Positions 1 through 11,159 of a stretch of DNA of 64,000 nt are shown here, piece after piece; position 1 is the stretch's first letter; each line of letters begins with the position of its first letter. The notes beneath the pieces were generated by a model. The model ran no database searches. It saw only the letters and a program-made list of their open reading frames with translations, and was not told where the DNA came from. Origin of the DNA: Medicago truncatula. Taxonomy: Eukaryota > Streptophyta > Magnoliopsida > Fabales > Fabaceae. The stretch spans positions 22,813,591 to 22,877,590 of the forward strand of contig NC_053044.1 of NCBI RefSeq assembly GCF_003473485.1, written 5' to 3'. The translations under genes were made by a program, and so were the position numbers.

Positions 1-530
1 CAACATCACTATATTTTAGTTACAGTATTTAAATAGGTAAAAACCTTCGAGGTCTTTTAACTTTGATTTATTTTTCAGATTGGTTTTAAAGTTTTTTTTC
101 TTTGACATATTTGTTTTTTTAAGTTTAAAAAACTTGAACGTCTGAATTATTTTATCTAATGAGAAACTCTTATATGAACACAATCACAAATGATAAATAT
201 TTAGATACACTCATATCAATTGAAAAAATTAAATCAAAAATAATTAAATCACATATATCAACATCATTTAATTTAATTTTCTTTTAACTTTTACTTTTGA
301 TGTAAATGTGTCTAAATATTTATCATTTAAAGTTGTTTCTATAGAAGAATTTCTCTCTGTTTAATTAACTCCTATACAAGAAACTCCTTGTGCCTATTAG
401 ATGTTGATGCTTGCATAGCTTTCTTGTGTGGCAACTCCGATGCAACAAATTATATTTTTTGATTTTTTTATAAATAAAATATAATTTCAATCAACTTTTA
501 TTAAATTATAAATCTCAAATTAGAGTTCAT
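1..530 (+). repeat. 3' tail of a duplication unit (gene copy presumably left of window)
   Basis: The opening block (caacatcactat..., then a run of gaaaaccttcg/ttttcag-type text, then a stretch ending tttattaaattataaatctc) reappears downstream of peptide gene A (from about 10313, and 11110-11160) and of gene D (23738-24070). In those places it follows the gene by several hundred bases. I infer that another copy of the unit, possibly with a gene, lies to the left of position 1. No coding sequence is visible here. Confidence 0.6.
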
Positions 531-532
531 GC

Positions 533-1695
533 ATGTCAAAGGCTTTCAATTATATTCGGGAGATTCACGCCATCACCAGTGCGGTAAAACGATGGCGCCC
601 ATTTCTTTTAGGCAACTTTTTCATCATACAAACGGATCATAAACGCTTGAAGGAACTACTTACTCAAGTTGAGCAAACTCCAAAACAACAGTATTACTTG
701 GTAAATAAAGTTGTTAAGTTTCACATATGAGATAAGTAACACCCTAAAACCCCAAAATATATTTTCTAAAATAAAATACAAACAATATTAAATCATACAA
801 GGGTGTCACACATCGTCTTTAATTCAAAAATACTTCATTTAAATTTTAAACGTCGCAACGGAATAATTTTCAAAAATATCAAAGAAATATTCACATTTTT
901 AATTCCACATCAAAACTGAATTCAAAAGAATCCTAAAACCTAATCTAAAATAAAATAAATCCCCAATCCCTAGTGTCACAGATCAGAGCATCGACTTGAT
1001 AAAACTTCCAAAAGCGATAAACAAAAAGGAGAAGGCTCCAACGCCATCCTCCGAGTCTCACTGCTACTAATATCTTCTTCCTGCAAATCTACAACACAAG
1101 TGTGCAGGTGCCCAACCTGCCACTAGAGGGTGAGAATATATTCAACATAAGAAATGCATAAACACATGTATAGATCCAAGACAAAAAAATACATCATTTA
1201 CATTTAGGCATGTATACATCATAGACAGATAATATTCACATTTAAATATAAACCTTCATTTAATAAAAATCAATAGGCATCAATCAACATCTTATATAAC
1301 ATACAAGTATCATCACCATCTAAGTATATCAAGTACACATTTAGAAAAAAATACAGATCATTCACACATAATCAAATAGAAGCAAATTATTGAATATCCC
1401 ATCTTTAAATAGTTATACATTTTTAAATATCACATCTTTTAATTACACATCTTCAAAATAGACTTGCAGTTATGTATGCAATGTCCCTACATCTTGTAAT
1501 TAAAACATGTGTATTATAATGGACAAATAATTTGGTACATTGCATACATAACTATTCTTCTATTTGGTAATTCTTCTACAAATATTAGTTTATTAATAAT
1601 AATATTAATAAACTAATATTAAAAATTGGGGTGTTACAAGATACAATACTGCCCTGACACATCTAACATTGTGGCTGATGCTCTCTCACGCTGAT
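533..1695 (+). pseudogene. Ty3/gypsy RNase H relic, interrupted by a solo LTR
   Basis: The first part (533-734) encodes the RNase H region of a Ty3/gypsy polyprotein, with the family motifs RWRPFLLGNFFIIQTDHKRL and QQYYLVNKV. The end of the domain, YEIQY-C-PDTSNIVADALSR, is recovered only when 735-1638 and one duplicate target site are left out. It then runs into a TGA at 1693. One frameshift lies just before YEIQY. The enzyme would cut the RNA strand of the RNA/DNA hybrid in reverse transcription, but this is a short dead fragment with no protease, reverse transcriptase or integrase beside it. Confidence 0.8.
735..1638. mobile_element. Solo LTR (904 bp) inserted in gypsy RNase H
   Basis: Ends are inverted: AGTAACACCCT on the left and GGGGTGTTACA on the right, whose complement is TGTAACACCCC, so the left end is a TG-start with the first base changed. 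It is flanked by a perfect 5-bp duplication AGATA (730-734 and 1639-1643). Removing the element and one AGATA restores the gypsy reading YEIQY across the site. There is no ORF or second LTR, so a solo LTR is the best call; a non-autonomous element with a 5-bp TSD is the alternative. Confidence 0.8.
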
Positions 1696-1804
1696 TGGAG
1701 CCAAAAACAGCCAACATTCTCAGTCTTTCGGTTCCTAACAGGCATTCAATAGGCATTCAATTTTCAACAGGAAATATGGGTCAAATCAATAGGCATTCAA
1801 TTTT

Positions 1805-2175
1805 GAACGTCATCTGGTTTGCTACTCTTTGGGAAATATGGGAGGAAAGAAATAACAGGATTTTCAACAATAAAGATTGCTCGATTTTTGCATCTAGTGG
1901 ATAAAATTAAGTTACTAACCTACTCGTGGTGTAAGGAAAAATTTGTTCAATTTTCCCTCAATTATCATGGTTGGTGGCTTAGTCCCCTAGCAATGTTGGA
2001 CTATGGCTAGCTGTGGTTTCTTTCGTTTTTTTTTGTTTTCTCTTTTGTTGCTTTCATTTTCTAGTTTTGTAAATATTGTTTCAGACATGTTGTTTTTTCC
2101 TTGGCACATCTTGTGTTAGGAAGGACTCTTTGTTGTCGTAATATATAATTCCATTTTAGTCTCTTTAAAAAAAAG
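1805..2175 (+). pseudogene. LINE ORF2 3' end fragment
   Basis: Two overlapping frames read IWFATLWEIWEERNNRIFNN and then WCKEKFVQFSLNYHGWWLSP followed by LAMLDYG and a stop. This is the C-terminal tail seen intact in the LINE at 58.9 kb (WLKAKNVCFPFGYHLWWQNP). The change of frame between the two parts is a frameshift. A short 3' UTR and an A-run (about 2165) follow, as expected for a 5'-truncated LINE copy. Only the last part of ORF2 is present. Confidence 0.7.
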
Positions 2176-2179
2176 AGAT

Positions 2180-4400
2180 AGATCTGAAGTTCTAAACTAG
2201 AGAAATAGACTAAAGAAGATAACATTATGTAACTTATGTTCAAATTTGTACTAAAAATATGATTTTTATCCACCTCAATTGAAAAATAACCGGATTCTCA
2301 GTTTATTGTCATAAATGACGTTTTGTTGTGGTCATAGTTTTATCGCATTTTTAACAACGTTTCGTAGTGATTTTTTTCGCTCTATAAAAATGGGAAAAAA
2401 GCAATTGTAGAGCACGTTTGGCAATCTATGGGCTTGTGCCCCACATATGTATACACACTATATACATATATTATTTATCTATAACATTTACTCAAAAAAA
2501 AAGTTGATTAGAGCTTATGAAAAAAAATATTCACTGCATCTCTCAACATCAATATTTTTTACCTTCGTTTCATTTTTTTTAATAATTAATATATAATATT
2601 AATGTAACGTAATATTATGGAAAAACTTAAAGGTTTTGAATCAAGAGGGATTATCAATCTTTCTATTAAAATTACAAAAATAAAATTTGTTTTTTATTTG
2701 TCATTTTAATTTTTAAATGTGTCTTCAGTTAAGTTAATCCTTATATATATTTTTCAATAATACTATACAATTAGTAACAAAAGAAACATTTGAAAATGTG
2801 TTCATAGTTTTGATAAAATTCAAATATTTTAGTGATAACACATCACACATTTAGAGACTAAAATGATCACTCCAAATTGATATCGGTCTCTAAATTATTA
2901 TTGTACTTTGGTGTCTAAATTGTTTAAGGTAGCCCTGCTTCAAAATTAAAATAAGGTTTCCAAATTACTTAAGATGACCTTGCTACAAATTTATATATAT
3001 TGTGCCCCAACTATTCAAAGTTTTTGGCTACGCCACTAAGAAAAAGATACCGACGACTAACCATACCTTTTGTCGCGGCCTTTTTCTCAGTAACGGACAT
3101 TTTTAAAACCTTGGATATTACCCAAACCTTGTAATATTTTCATATAGACAGAGAAGAGAAGAGCAGGTGATACCACTCATTAATACATAAAACTCATCCA
3201 CATCGGTCATCTACCCGGTGCCTTATTATCTCTTTTCCACATATACAACACCATATCCATGCACTTGATGAAAAATTCCTTAACCATTAATACGATAAGA
3301 AAATTGAGAATTTTTTGCTTTTAAATGGTTATATATTCAAAAACAATTTCATAAATAATGTGTCTATTTGTTTTGCTAATAGCAATTACCAAATGGCATT
3401 ATAACAATTTCATGATAAAAAACTTACAAAAAAACATTCATACTTTTCTTATACGGTATCTAATATGAATACAAGAAATATATACTACTTAAAGCATTAC
3501 TTCATTTACAATGAAGATCATCTACACATTCATTTTCTTAGGCTTTCCCAAAAGTGTTTGTAGTTGTACCATTTAGATTAGATGATAGATTCTGACCAAT
3601 CCTAACGTTATCTCTATCCTTCTAAAAATATATACTATAATTTTCTATGCTTCAAAAGAAAATATGTCTATAATTTTACTACTCAATTTTAAATTCGCTT
3701 ACATCCTCCAACTTTTATAAGGTAGATTGACTTTGGTCTTCAAACTATACCTACTACTTTCGTTTCTTTTAAATTGTTGTTTTAATGTTATTTACACACA
3801 TATAAATAAACCAATCAATTGGCTACTTTTGATGAAATTATTTTTATTTTACTTACAATGCCCATAATCATGTATGAGTAAATTACTCGTCCATTCCTTC
3901 AATGATAATAACATTACAACTCTCTCTCTTCATGTTTCAAAATATACAAAATGCATCCTTTAAAGAAGTTGAATAATATATTTTGATCTGAATTTATATT
4001 GTCCCGTTAACTTTCTTTTAACCATAATGAACAGTTTTATATTTGATCAAAATGTCATTTTTTGTACAATTCATATGTAGGTTTTCTTGTCCATCAAAGG
4101 AGTAGTGTAATTCCTTACCCAAAAACATCAAAGTAGGTCCCTATATAATCCACTATCATTTCAAAGTTCCAACATAAACACAACAACAATAGCAAAATAC
4201 ACTATCTTTTCAACACAACTTGTTAAAAATTAACAGAATATATAAACATCGAATGCGAAGATGGCCGACAGAATGAACTCTTTTTTTTTTTTTTTTTGAA
4301 AGAGACAGAATGAACTCTTGACAATGGGAATAGGAAGATTGAAGATATGATAATGAAAAAAATTGAAGGAAGGCTAATGGAAAAATATAATTTCGTACAA
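2180..4400. other. Gene-free AT-rich intergenic DNA
   Basis: No ORF with recognisable homology on either strand. It contains A/T runs and short inverted repeats only, including a 59-bp CACTA-like palindrome at 3034-3092 that I do not count as a proven element. Confidence 0.5.
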
Positions 4401-4410
4401 AAAAAATATA

Positions 4411-4641
4411 GGGTTAAAGGTGCTTTACCCCTGTAATATAGGTCATTTCCAGTTTTCCTACCCGTAAAATATTCTTTTTTATTTACCTCCCGTAAAATAT
4501 TTGTTTTTTGGAATACCCCTTAATAGGTCATAAAAAAACGAATTTTCTTTTTTTTTCAGAATTTTTTCGTTTTTTTATGACCTATTAGGGGAGGAAAATC
4601 GAAAATGACTTATATTACAGGGGGTAAAGCACCATTAACCC
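4411..4641. mobile_element. Foldback MITE with 9-bp TSD (Mutator-like)
   Basis: The left end gggttaaaggtgctttaccc is matched by the complement of the right end (ggtaaagcaccattaaccc), and the complementarity continues for about 60 bp (ctgtaatataggtcattttc). It is flanked by a 9-bp duplication AAAAATATA (4402-4410 and 4642-4650), the TSD length typical of Mutator-like elements. Related copies lie at 29497-29737 and, truncated, at 55896-55940. Confidence 0.85.
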
Positions 4642-4805
4642 AAAAATATATAATTTAACATATTTGAAGGAAAAGTTGTGTATGTTTTGAAATATGAGAA
4701 AGAGTTGTAATATCATCATCTTTAAAATGAGGAGAAAGAGTTGTAATATCATCATCTTTAAAGAGAGAGGGAGTAATTTACTCATTTTTATCAACTTTTC
4801 TTGGT

Positions 4806-4886
4806 GGTGTCCGGGGTTCAAATCCTGAACTTTGCATATATTATATATTGTCCTTACCAACTGAGCTAAGTTTACGGGAACACTCA
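4806..4886 (-). repeat. tRNA-derived SINE-like fragment
   Basis: On the minus strand there is an A-box-like TTAGCTCAGTTGGTAAGG followed about 30 bp later by a degenerate T-arm/B-box (caggatttgaaccccgg). It cannot fold as a functional tRNA because the anticodon region is an AT-rich stretch. A related fragment lies at 8276-8358. Confidence 0.45.
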
Positions 4887-5399
4887 TTTTTATCAACTCA
4901 TTTCATACATTTCCCTCTACAATACATAGTTAGGAATTTATTAACAAAGCAACAATTAATACTACTTTAATAATTGAAAACAACAAGTTAAATCGAACAA
5001 CAAATTTTCTAAAAAAACGACACTTACATAAGAAGGAAGGGCGACTAAATTAGATCTTATTTTAAAAGTCTCGAAGACTCTCTTAATTTCAAGTAATAAC
5101 TTAGACTTTCTTTATAAAAAAAGAAAAAAGAAGAAGCACTAACTTCGACCTTTATTTGTTATATTCCATAGGAGATATTTATCAAATAACATCACTTTAT
5201 ATTCATATCTCTTATGGCATTTAAGATGCAGTTAAAGATTGTTTACAAGTAGCACAAAAGTAAGCTATATGGTAGAGCTTTTAGGAAAAACATTGTTAAA
5301 GACTTGTCTTTGAATAGAGTGGTCACAAGATATTTTTAAATGAACAAACAAACACCTTTGAACCAAAAGAAATCAACGATTAATATTTAATGTCAAACT

Positions 5400-6090
5400 T
5401 TCGTTTGACACTTGATGTCAACAAATAAGTACCCAGAAAATATCAAAGCAGAAACAATAAAACATAAATCAAAACACCCAATCAACGACTAGGAAAACAA
5501 AACAACAAACTCCCACAATAGAGCCCAACCCCAAGTGGAGGAGGATCAAGCCCTACTATTCCAAGAGCATAGACACGAAAACTAGGAAAACAACAAACAC
5601 CAGACCTTGCTCAAAGGCACCAAAAACACATAAGTTAGACGTACTATCGGTCCCTAAAAGAAGCGGTTCCGCTATCCACTCATAGTGAGAACAACATGAC
5701 CAAGTTGTCTCCTGAAAAACCAACGCTAGGAAGTGAACTAGATTTTATCAACCAATAGCTCTACCTTTAGTGTAATGTCAAAGAACGACACTTCATTGCG
5801 AGCAGATCAGATAGATCACACAGTTGTATGCCATATAAACAAAAAAAAAAAACATTACTAAACTTAATTCTCCCATAAGCTGCAAATAAGCCTAAAAAAG
5901 ACTTATTAACTCCTCATGAGGACAAACTCCCAGCCTAACCATCTCAAAATCGGATGCCAAACTTTACACGTGACCTACAAGTAACAAACATACGACTAAC
6001 CAATTGTAGAACCTCCCGGCAACACTTAGTGGGATAAAGTTTGATTGTTGTTGTTAAAGTTGTTGTTGTAATGTTTGAACCTTTAAACGA
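5400..6090. other. Unrecognised repeat-like region
   Basis: A less AT-rich stretch than its surroundings, full of in-frame stops on both strands. The minus strand has the look of a retroelement 3' region, but no domain could be read. No gene called. Confidence 0.3.
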
Positions 6091-6359
6091 TGCCTACATT
6101 ACTATTTTTATCTACTTTAACTATATTTAAACGGTAGAGGTTTAATTATTTTGAAAGTCTCATTATTTCTCTTCAATAAAAAAGTCAACTCACTATTTAA
6201 ACCAGACGAAGCATGCATATATAACCGAGAACCAACTCATTTAATCAATACACGTAATTTTCAACTCAAGTTCAATTCATATGATGTGTAAAACAAGTTC
6301 AACCGCTTGGTTGTCAAGTCAAATCTCAAACTCTATTTAAGTTGACTTAGTTCATTGTC

Positions 6360-6800
6360 AACTCTAATCCCAAGTTATATATGAGTAGCATCATTGATTA
6401 GTTTTTGAAGGAAGTATTCATTGTCAACTCTAACCCAAAAGTAGAATAGCTTGCTTGATCCAACTCCTATGACCGAAGAAAAAAAGGATTAATTAAGAGG
6501 ATATATTTATTACTTTCTAACTTTCATTATTAGTTTTTCATTCTGAGGTGACATTTTGACTATTAGTTTTATTTTCTTACAAAAATAAACGATATAAATT
6601 CTTATATCAATTAATTAACTCTTACTTCATTAGTTTTTTGTTTGAAGGAATTAACTTTTACCTTTTAAGAAAGAAAATAAATATGCCACCTGTCACTTAT
6701 TTTCTTGACATTATAGTTGAGACGTTTAACAAGAAAAGGGAAAACGGTTCACTTGTGTTTTCTATACGTAAAATAAACTGCATGATAGCATGCATTGATA
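6360..6800 (+). repeat. Upstream block of duplication unit A
   Basis: Contains the conserved text cacttattttcttgacatta then tagttgagacgtttaaca and ccatacgtaaaataaac-like sequence. The same block lies upstream of genes D (22610-22720), E (29220-29370), F (50470-50630) and G (55625-55790). Non-coding; useful as an anchor for the segmental duplications. Confidence 0.6.
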
Positions 6801-6898
6801 GATAAATGATACTTCTTCTACATGTAAGTTAAAAATTTGCTTCTTCCTTTCTCCCACCTTCTTTCTCTAACTTTTGAGTAGTCGTGTAGCAGACGAGT

Positions 6899-6901
<3 letters not shown>

Positions 6902-6966
<65 letters not shown>
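6902..6966. repeat. (TA)n microsatellite
   Basis: About 65 bp of uninterrupted TA dinucleotide repeat. Shorter TA tracts lie at 7744-7773 and 23247-23277. Confidence 0.95.
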
Positions 6967-6971
<5 letters not shown>

Positions 6972-7103
6972 TTTGAATAAAAGAGGGCCAAAGCCCCATT
7001 CTATATTTAATTTTTGATGCAGATAAATGATTTCTTTTTTTCTAAAAAAGAATAATAAGTTACTTAGCATTCCCTTAAAAAAATTACTTAACAAATAATA
7101 ATT

Positions 7104-7644
7104 AAGGTTAAATATGTTTCTGATCCCTATAAAATTGAGACCTTCTAAGTTTAATCATTACTTAATTTTAATAGATATTTTAGTCCTTATAAAAAAATTA
7201 TGCACTCGGTATTAGTACCTACTCAATTCAAATTTGTTTAATTATGTTTAAACTCTTATGTTTTTTAACATTCTTTTGCAAACATGTTAAGAACATTACT
7301 AAAAGTTCCTCCACAAAAAATTATCGCAAAATTTAATTTCTACATCCAGATTTTTGTTACTTTTATCTTGAACTTTTGTCATTTTAAAACATTCATATTT
7401 AATTAATTTCGTGTTAAAAAATTCTAAATTTTAGCAAATGAACCTTTCATATAGTGTTCTAAACGTGCCTAAAAAAGATCGATGAAAATTTTAAGAGTTT
7501 AAGTATAATTTAAGAAACTTTGTTTCAGCAGTGACTAAAATTATAAGTAAATTTTTGTTGTAGGGACTAAAAAAGCTATTAAATTTAAGTGAAGATTAAA
7601 CTTAGAAATTTCCAATTTTATATGGACCAAAAACATATTTAATC
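7104..7644. mobile_element. Non-autonomous Mutator-like element (541 bp)
   Basis: Left end ggttaaatatgtttctgatc and the complement of the right end (gattaaatatgtttttggtc) form terminal inverted repeats extending through ccctataaaattg. The element is bounded by a 9-bp duplication ATAATAATT (7095-7103, 7645-7653). There is no coding capacity. Confidence 0.75.
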
Positions 7645-7741
7645 ATAATAATTAATACGATTTATTTCTAATATTCATATATCTACTCTTGGATCTTCTC
7701 TAAAAATATACACGTGGACCAATTTATGCAATTATTGAACG

Positions 7742-7778
<37 letters not shown>

Positions 7779-7846
7779 CCGTTGAAAAAAAATTAAATAT
7801 ATTTTTTAGTCTGTAGATAATTACAGATCTTTCAAGTTAGTTCCTA

Positions 7847-8127
7847 CTCCCACCATTCCAAATTGTATGTCACTATAGAAAAAATATTTGTCCTAAATTG
7901 TATATCACTTTACAATACCAATAAAACATTAATGTTACTTTTCCTATTATAACCTTAACTATTTATTACTCTCTCTTCTTTCAAGTCTTTTATTTATTTT
8001 TTCCATATTATTTATTAAGGACAATTTTGTAAAACAACTCATAACATCTCTTTTCCACACAATATTAATTACATTTTTTAATATGTGTGAAATGTCCAAT
8101 ACGTCATACAATTTGGGACGGATGGAG
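7847..8127. mobile_element. Stowaway-like MITE
   Basis: Ends ctcccaccattccaaattgt and, in complement, ctccatccgtcccaaattgt (20-bp terminal inverted repeat), with TA on both sides. Size 281 bp; no ORF. Ends beginning CTCC(A/C)NCC with a TA target are characteristic of the Stowaway/Tc1-mariner group. Confidence 0.8.
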
Positions 8128-8275
8128 TATTAAATTTCAAACATTTTAAATCCTATGCCCGTTTTTGTAAAGGTAGAACAAGAAACGCTTGTTTTCGTAA
8201 ATGGTACGAACCAAAAACGAATATAACTTTTTTTTCTCATAAATAGTTTAGTGGCTATAAATTCAATTTTAAGGT

Positions 8276-8358
8276 GATTAAATGGAGAATTTGTGGTTTG
8301 AACCCCATCATCTGCATATATGATGTAATATTCATACCAATTGAACTACACTTACGAA
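8276..8358 (-). repeat. tRNA-derived SINE-like fragment
   Basis: The minus strand reads GTAGTTCAATTGGTA (A-box) and, about 33 bp later, GGGGTTCAAACC (B-box) in the correct order for a Pol III internal promoter. The intervening part is AT-rich and cannot form an anticodon arm, so this is a SINE head or relic and not a tRNA gene. Confidence 0.5.
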
Positions 8359-8565
8359 GATAAAACAATTTTTCGTAAAATCCTTACCATATGTAATAAG
8401 AATGTATGTTTTTTTTTTTTTGGTACAAGAATGTATGTTAGCATGACCCACAAACAATTGATAGAAAAGTTAACTAATGCATCACATATCAAAGCGTACC
8501 GTACATTCTCATTTTCTATCTAATTCTTCTCAGTTTTATTTCTAAAAATTCTTAATCCTACCATT

Positions 8566-9089
8566 CATATTTTTTTGAGAGAGACATGCTTATAGCATTT
8601 CATTAATAATAAGAGATTAAATACAATCGGATATATCGAAATAAATGCTGGGACTAGCTAAAAACGTCGCTTCTCTTGCAAGAGTATGAGCAACCGCGTT
8701 GCCTTGTCACCTAACAAACTCCACCCTAGAGTTAGAAAATAAATTACTGAAAAGCGAACGACAAGAAAAAATGATACAGCCAAATTCGGATAAGTTGTTC
8801 CGGCTAAAGAGGAAAGCATCAGCTGTCAACTTCGAGTCTGTTTCGAAATCCACATTATCAAACTGCATGTCATTCAACCATTGTACAACAGAGTGTAATC
8901 CTAAGGCTTCAGCTACATCCACCGACACAGTACAAAGATATGTAAAAGCTTTAGCAATAACAAACGTACCTTCTGCATCCCAAACACAAATACCGATACA
9001 TGTACGATTGGCGTGAGAAGAAAACGCTGCTTCAATATTACATTTATATCGGCCTACTCCAGGAGGCTGCCATGTAATTCGGTGTTGGT
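8566..9089 (-). pseudogene. LINE RNase H domain (RVT_3-like) relic upstream of gene A
   Basis: The minus strand reads WQPPGVGRYKCNIEAAF, then GICVWDAEGTFVIA and FETDSKLTADAF, and after a TGA (about 8703) QGNAVAHTLAREATF: the RNase H-like domain at the C-terminus of plant LINE ORF2. The in-frame TGA falls at the usual FVR(R)QGN position. A T-run at 8571 marks the LINE 3' tail. Comparison with unit F shows this copy sits between cattcat and gacattttacaa and replaced about 20 bp of host DNA. It lies about 250 bp upstream of the gene A TATA box. Confidence 0.8.
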
Positions 9090-9337
9090 GACATTTTACA
9101 AATATCAAGACAACCAATAAAGTTTAATTAGTTTAATTTGATACAATAAAAAAAAAATAGAATCATTTTCATTATCTCATGCTATATCACTATTTGCAAC
9201 ATATAAATAAGGGCATTATTGACAAAATAATAATTAATATTATATTAAACTTTAAAAACGACAAAAAAATAAAAACAATGAATTTTACAAATACGATAAT
9301 TAAAAAGAAGCAAAGGTAAAATCATGTCGTGGGGTAC

Positions 9338-9344
9338 TATATAA
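9338..9344 (+). promoter_or_regulatory. TATA box of gene A
   Basis: TATATAA in the conserved context ctatataatgaa..., 80 bp before the ATG at 9418. The same context precedes the other family members. Confidence 0.7.
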
Positions 9345-9417
9345 TGAAGTTGAAGTTTGTTATGCATATTGCGAGAACAAACAATAATAGAGTTCTAAGA
9401 TAAAATTTTAACAAAAA

Positions 9418-9931
9418 ATGGCAAAACACATTTCGCAATATTTTCTCTTGGGAATTTTATGCATTGTGTTGGTTCTAGCTTTGGGTAAGAAACATATGAA
9501 CTTTGAACCTCAAGTTTATATTTCATCTAACATACATTAACAAAATATTGATATTATTTTCTTATATCTTTTTCTAGTATTTGGTATTTGTAACTTTTTT
9601 TTAGGAAAATATTTGCTTAGTTCAATTGTATATTATATTTGATCCATAAATTTTTTTTTGTTGATATAATTTCGTAATCGTTTACAATGTTGTTAACATT
9701 ATATAAATATAAATTTATATCTTTTTTTTTAGGGGAAATATAGTATAAATCTATTGCTTAAAATGTAAGTTTTGAATTTGTGAATTTGATTTTTGTGCAG
9801 GACCAACACCAGTTTTGAGTCAGTGCATTTGGCCTGGGATGTGTCTTGGCCCTGCTATTTGCGACGCAAGGTGCAAGTTTCTGCTACGTCCAGGAGGACG
9901 ATGCCTTGGATTTGTTTGTTGTTGTACGTAA
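9418..9931 (+). CDS. Secreted 8-Cys defensin-like peptide, copy A
   Basis: Two exons, 9418-9484 and 9801-9931 (stop TAA 9929-9931), joined by a GT-AG phase-1 intron; 65 residues. Exon 1 encodes a signal peptide (MAKHISQYFLLGILC then IVLVLAL). The mature part starts GPTPVLSQ. Cysteines are spaced C-x5-C-x5-C-x3-C-x9-C-x4-CCC, with GGRC giving a gamma-core-like G-x-C. The CxxxC and final C-x-C resemble the CS-alpha-beta scaffold of plant defensin-like peptides, so an extracellular peptide with four disulfides is likely; target and role are unknown. Exon 2 shares ICDARC and the whole 3' tail with copy G, but its last loop (4 residues) is like B, C and D. Intact, so probably functional. Confidence 0.8.
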
Positions 9932-10440
9932 TGAAATAAATTACATTATTATAAATATTTATATCTATTTTACTAAATAAGAAACATCTTCCTCCAAAGC
10001 TTTTATTTATATATGTTTGAAGCATATATATCAAGTATGGGTATAAGAATAAGTGAAGAACTTGAAAGTAGTGTGGCCAAGCTCAATGTGAAAGAAAGTA
10101 AGAAAGAGCATATAATAGTGTGCTGGACCAATAAAAAAAGATGCTAGCAAGGTCTTGAATTTATAGTAGTGGAAACAAAACGGAGTACGTGTGAAAAAAC
10201 ACAAATTAGATTTGGTGTATTTTCGTCTTGTACCACCGAGCATTTCCATTAAGTAATATCTATGTACTAAATGTGTGAATTAGCTCATAACCAATGAATA
10301 GCTACTATTTTGCAACATCACTATACTTAAGTTACAATATTTGATCTATTTTTCAGATTAATTAGTTTTAAAGTTTTTTTTTTTTTTGTCATATTAGGTT
10401 TTAAGTCTCAAAATCTTGCACGTCTTGATCATTTTCTGTT
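9932..10440 (+). repeat. Conserved 3' tail of unit A
   Basis: Downstream sequence (gaaataaattacattattat then gtggccaagctcaatgtgaa) is nearly identical after copy G (59741-60060) and partly after E (32250-32510). It probably holds the 3' UTR and polyadenylation signals (AATAAA-like at 9934 and nearby). The long minus-strand ORF over it (10031-10249) is a by-product of the repeat. Confidence 0.6.
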
Positions 10441-10498
10441 TAACTACGTTAGAAGAAAGTACTTGTGCCTGTTATATGTTGATGTGTGCATAACGTTT

Positions 10499-10930
10499 TG
10501 TTGGATCATGAGGGAAGTCTGAAGGACCACCTATATTTATGCAAGAGCAATCACACAACTGAGAGCGACAATGCATTTTTATCTCACACTTGCAATTGTA
10601 CCGCTGTTGTTGTCTGCGCACTCAACAGAATCCGTCGTCTAAACACTCTTTCAAGAAAACTTTCAACACAAGAATCCAGTCGCACCCCTCGTCAAACCTC
10701 AGCTTGGATACCATTGTTGGGTCACGAGGGGTACCACTCACATATAAAGAAGAGCAACCACACAAGTGAGAGACACCACAATTTCATCCAAAAATCATAA
10801 GACAATAGATTTATGAGTCTTTTCACTTATAAAGTTATCAACCTCCAATTTTTTAACTCATGTGAGACTTATAAACAAAAGACTTATATAACTCACATTT
10901 GCTATACAACACGTTGTTGTGTCTCAACTC
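10499..10930 (-). mobile_element. TRIM-like LTR element fragment
   Basis: Two related blocks start tgttggatcatgaggg (10499) and tgttgggtcacgaggg (10715); both continue with agagcaa(t/c)cacacaa-type sequence. Immediately left of the second one is ttggataccat (10704-10714), whose complement ATGGTATCCAAGC resembles the tRNA-Met primer-binding site that follows a 5' LTR. On the minus strand the order is therefore LTR, primer site, about 200 bp of internal sequence, LTR. Coding capacity is nil. The right boundary (taaca, about 10930) is estimated. Confidence 0.5.
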
Positions 10931-11159
10931 CAACGTAACAAATTACTCACTTCGTCCCATAATAACCGATATCTAGGGTGTGAGGTCTCTATCAAGCAAC
11001 AAATATAATTTCACCTTTTATTAAATTATAATAACTGAGATCTCTGGGAAATAACCAAAGTGAGACTAATAACTCATAATAAAATCAACGAGACATATTT
11101 TCTTTTATTTTTTTTAAATAAAATATAATTTCAATCAACTTTTATTAAATTATAAATCT

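Noticed and set aside
3034..3092. 59-bp CACTA-like palindrome
   Set aside because: Ends CACTAAGAAAAAG/CTTTTTCTCAGTA are only partly complementary and no 3-bp duplication is present.
4806..4886. Possible tRNA gene on the minus strand
   Set aside because: It has an A-box and a B-box-like part, but the middle is AT-rich, no anticodon arm can be drawn and acceptor ends do not pair. Kept only as a SINE-like relic.
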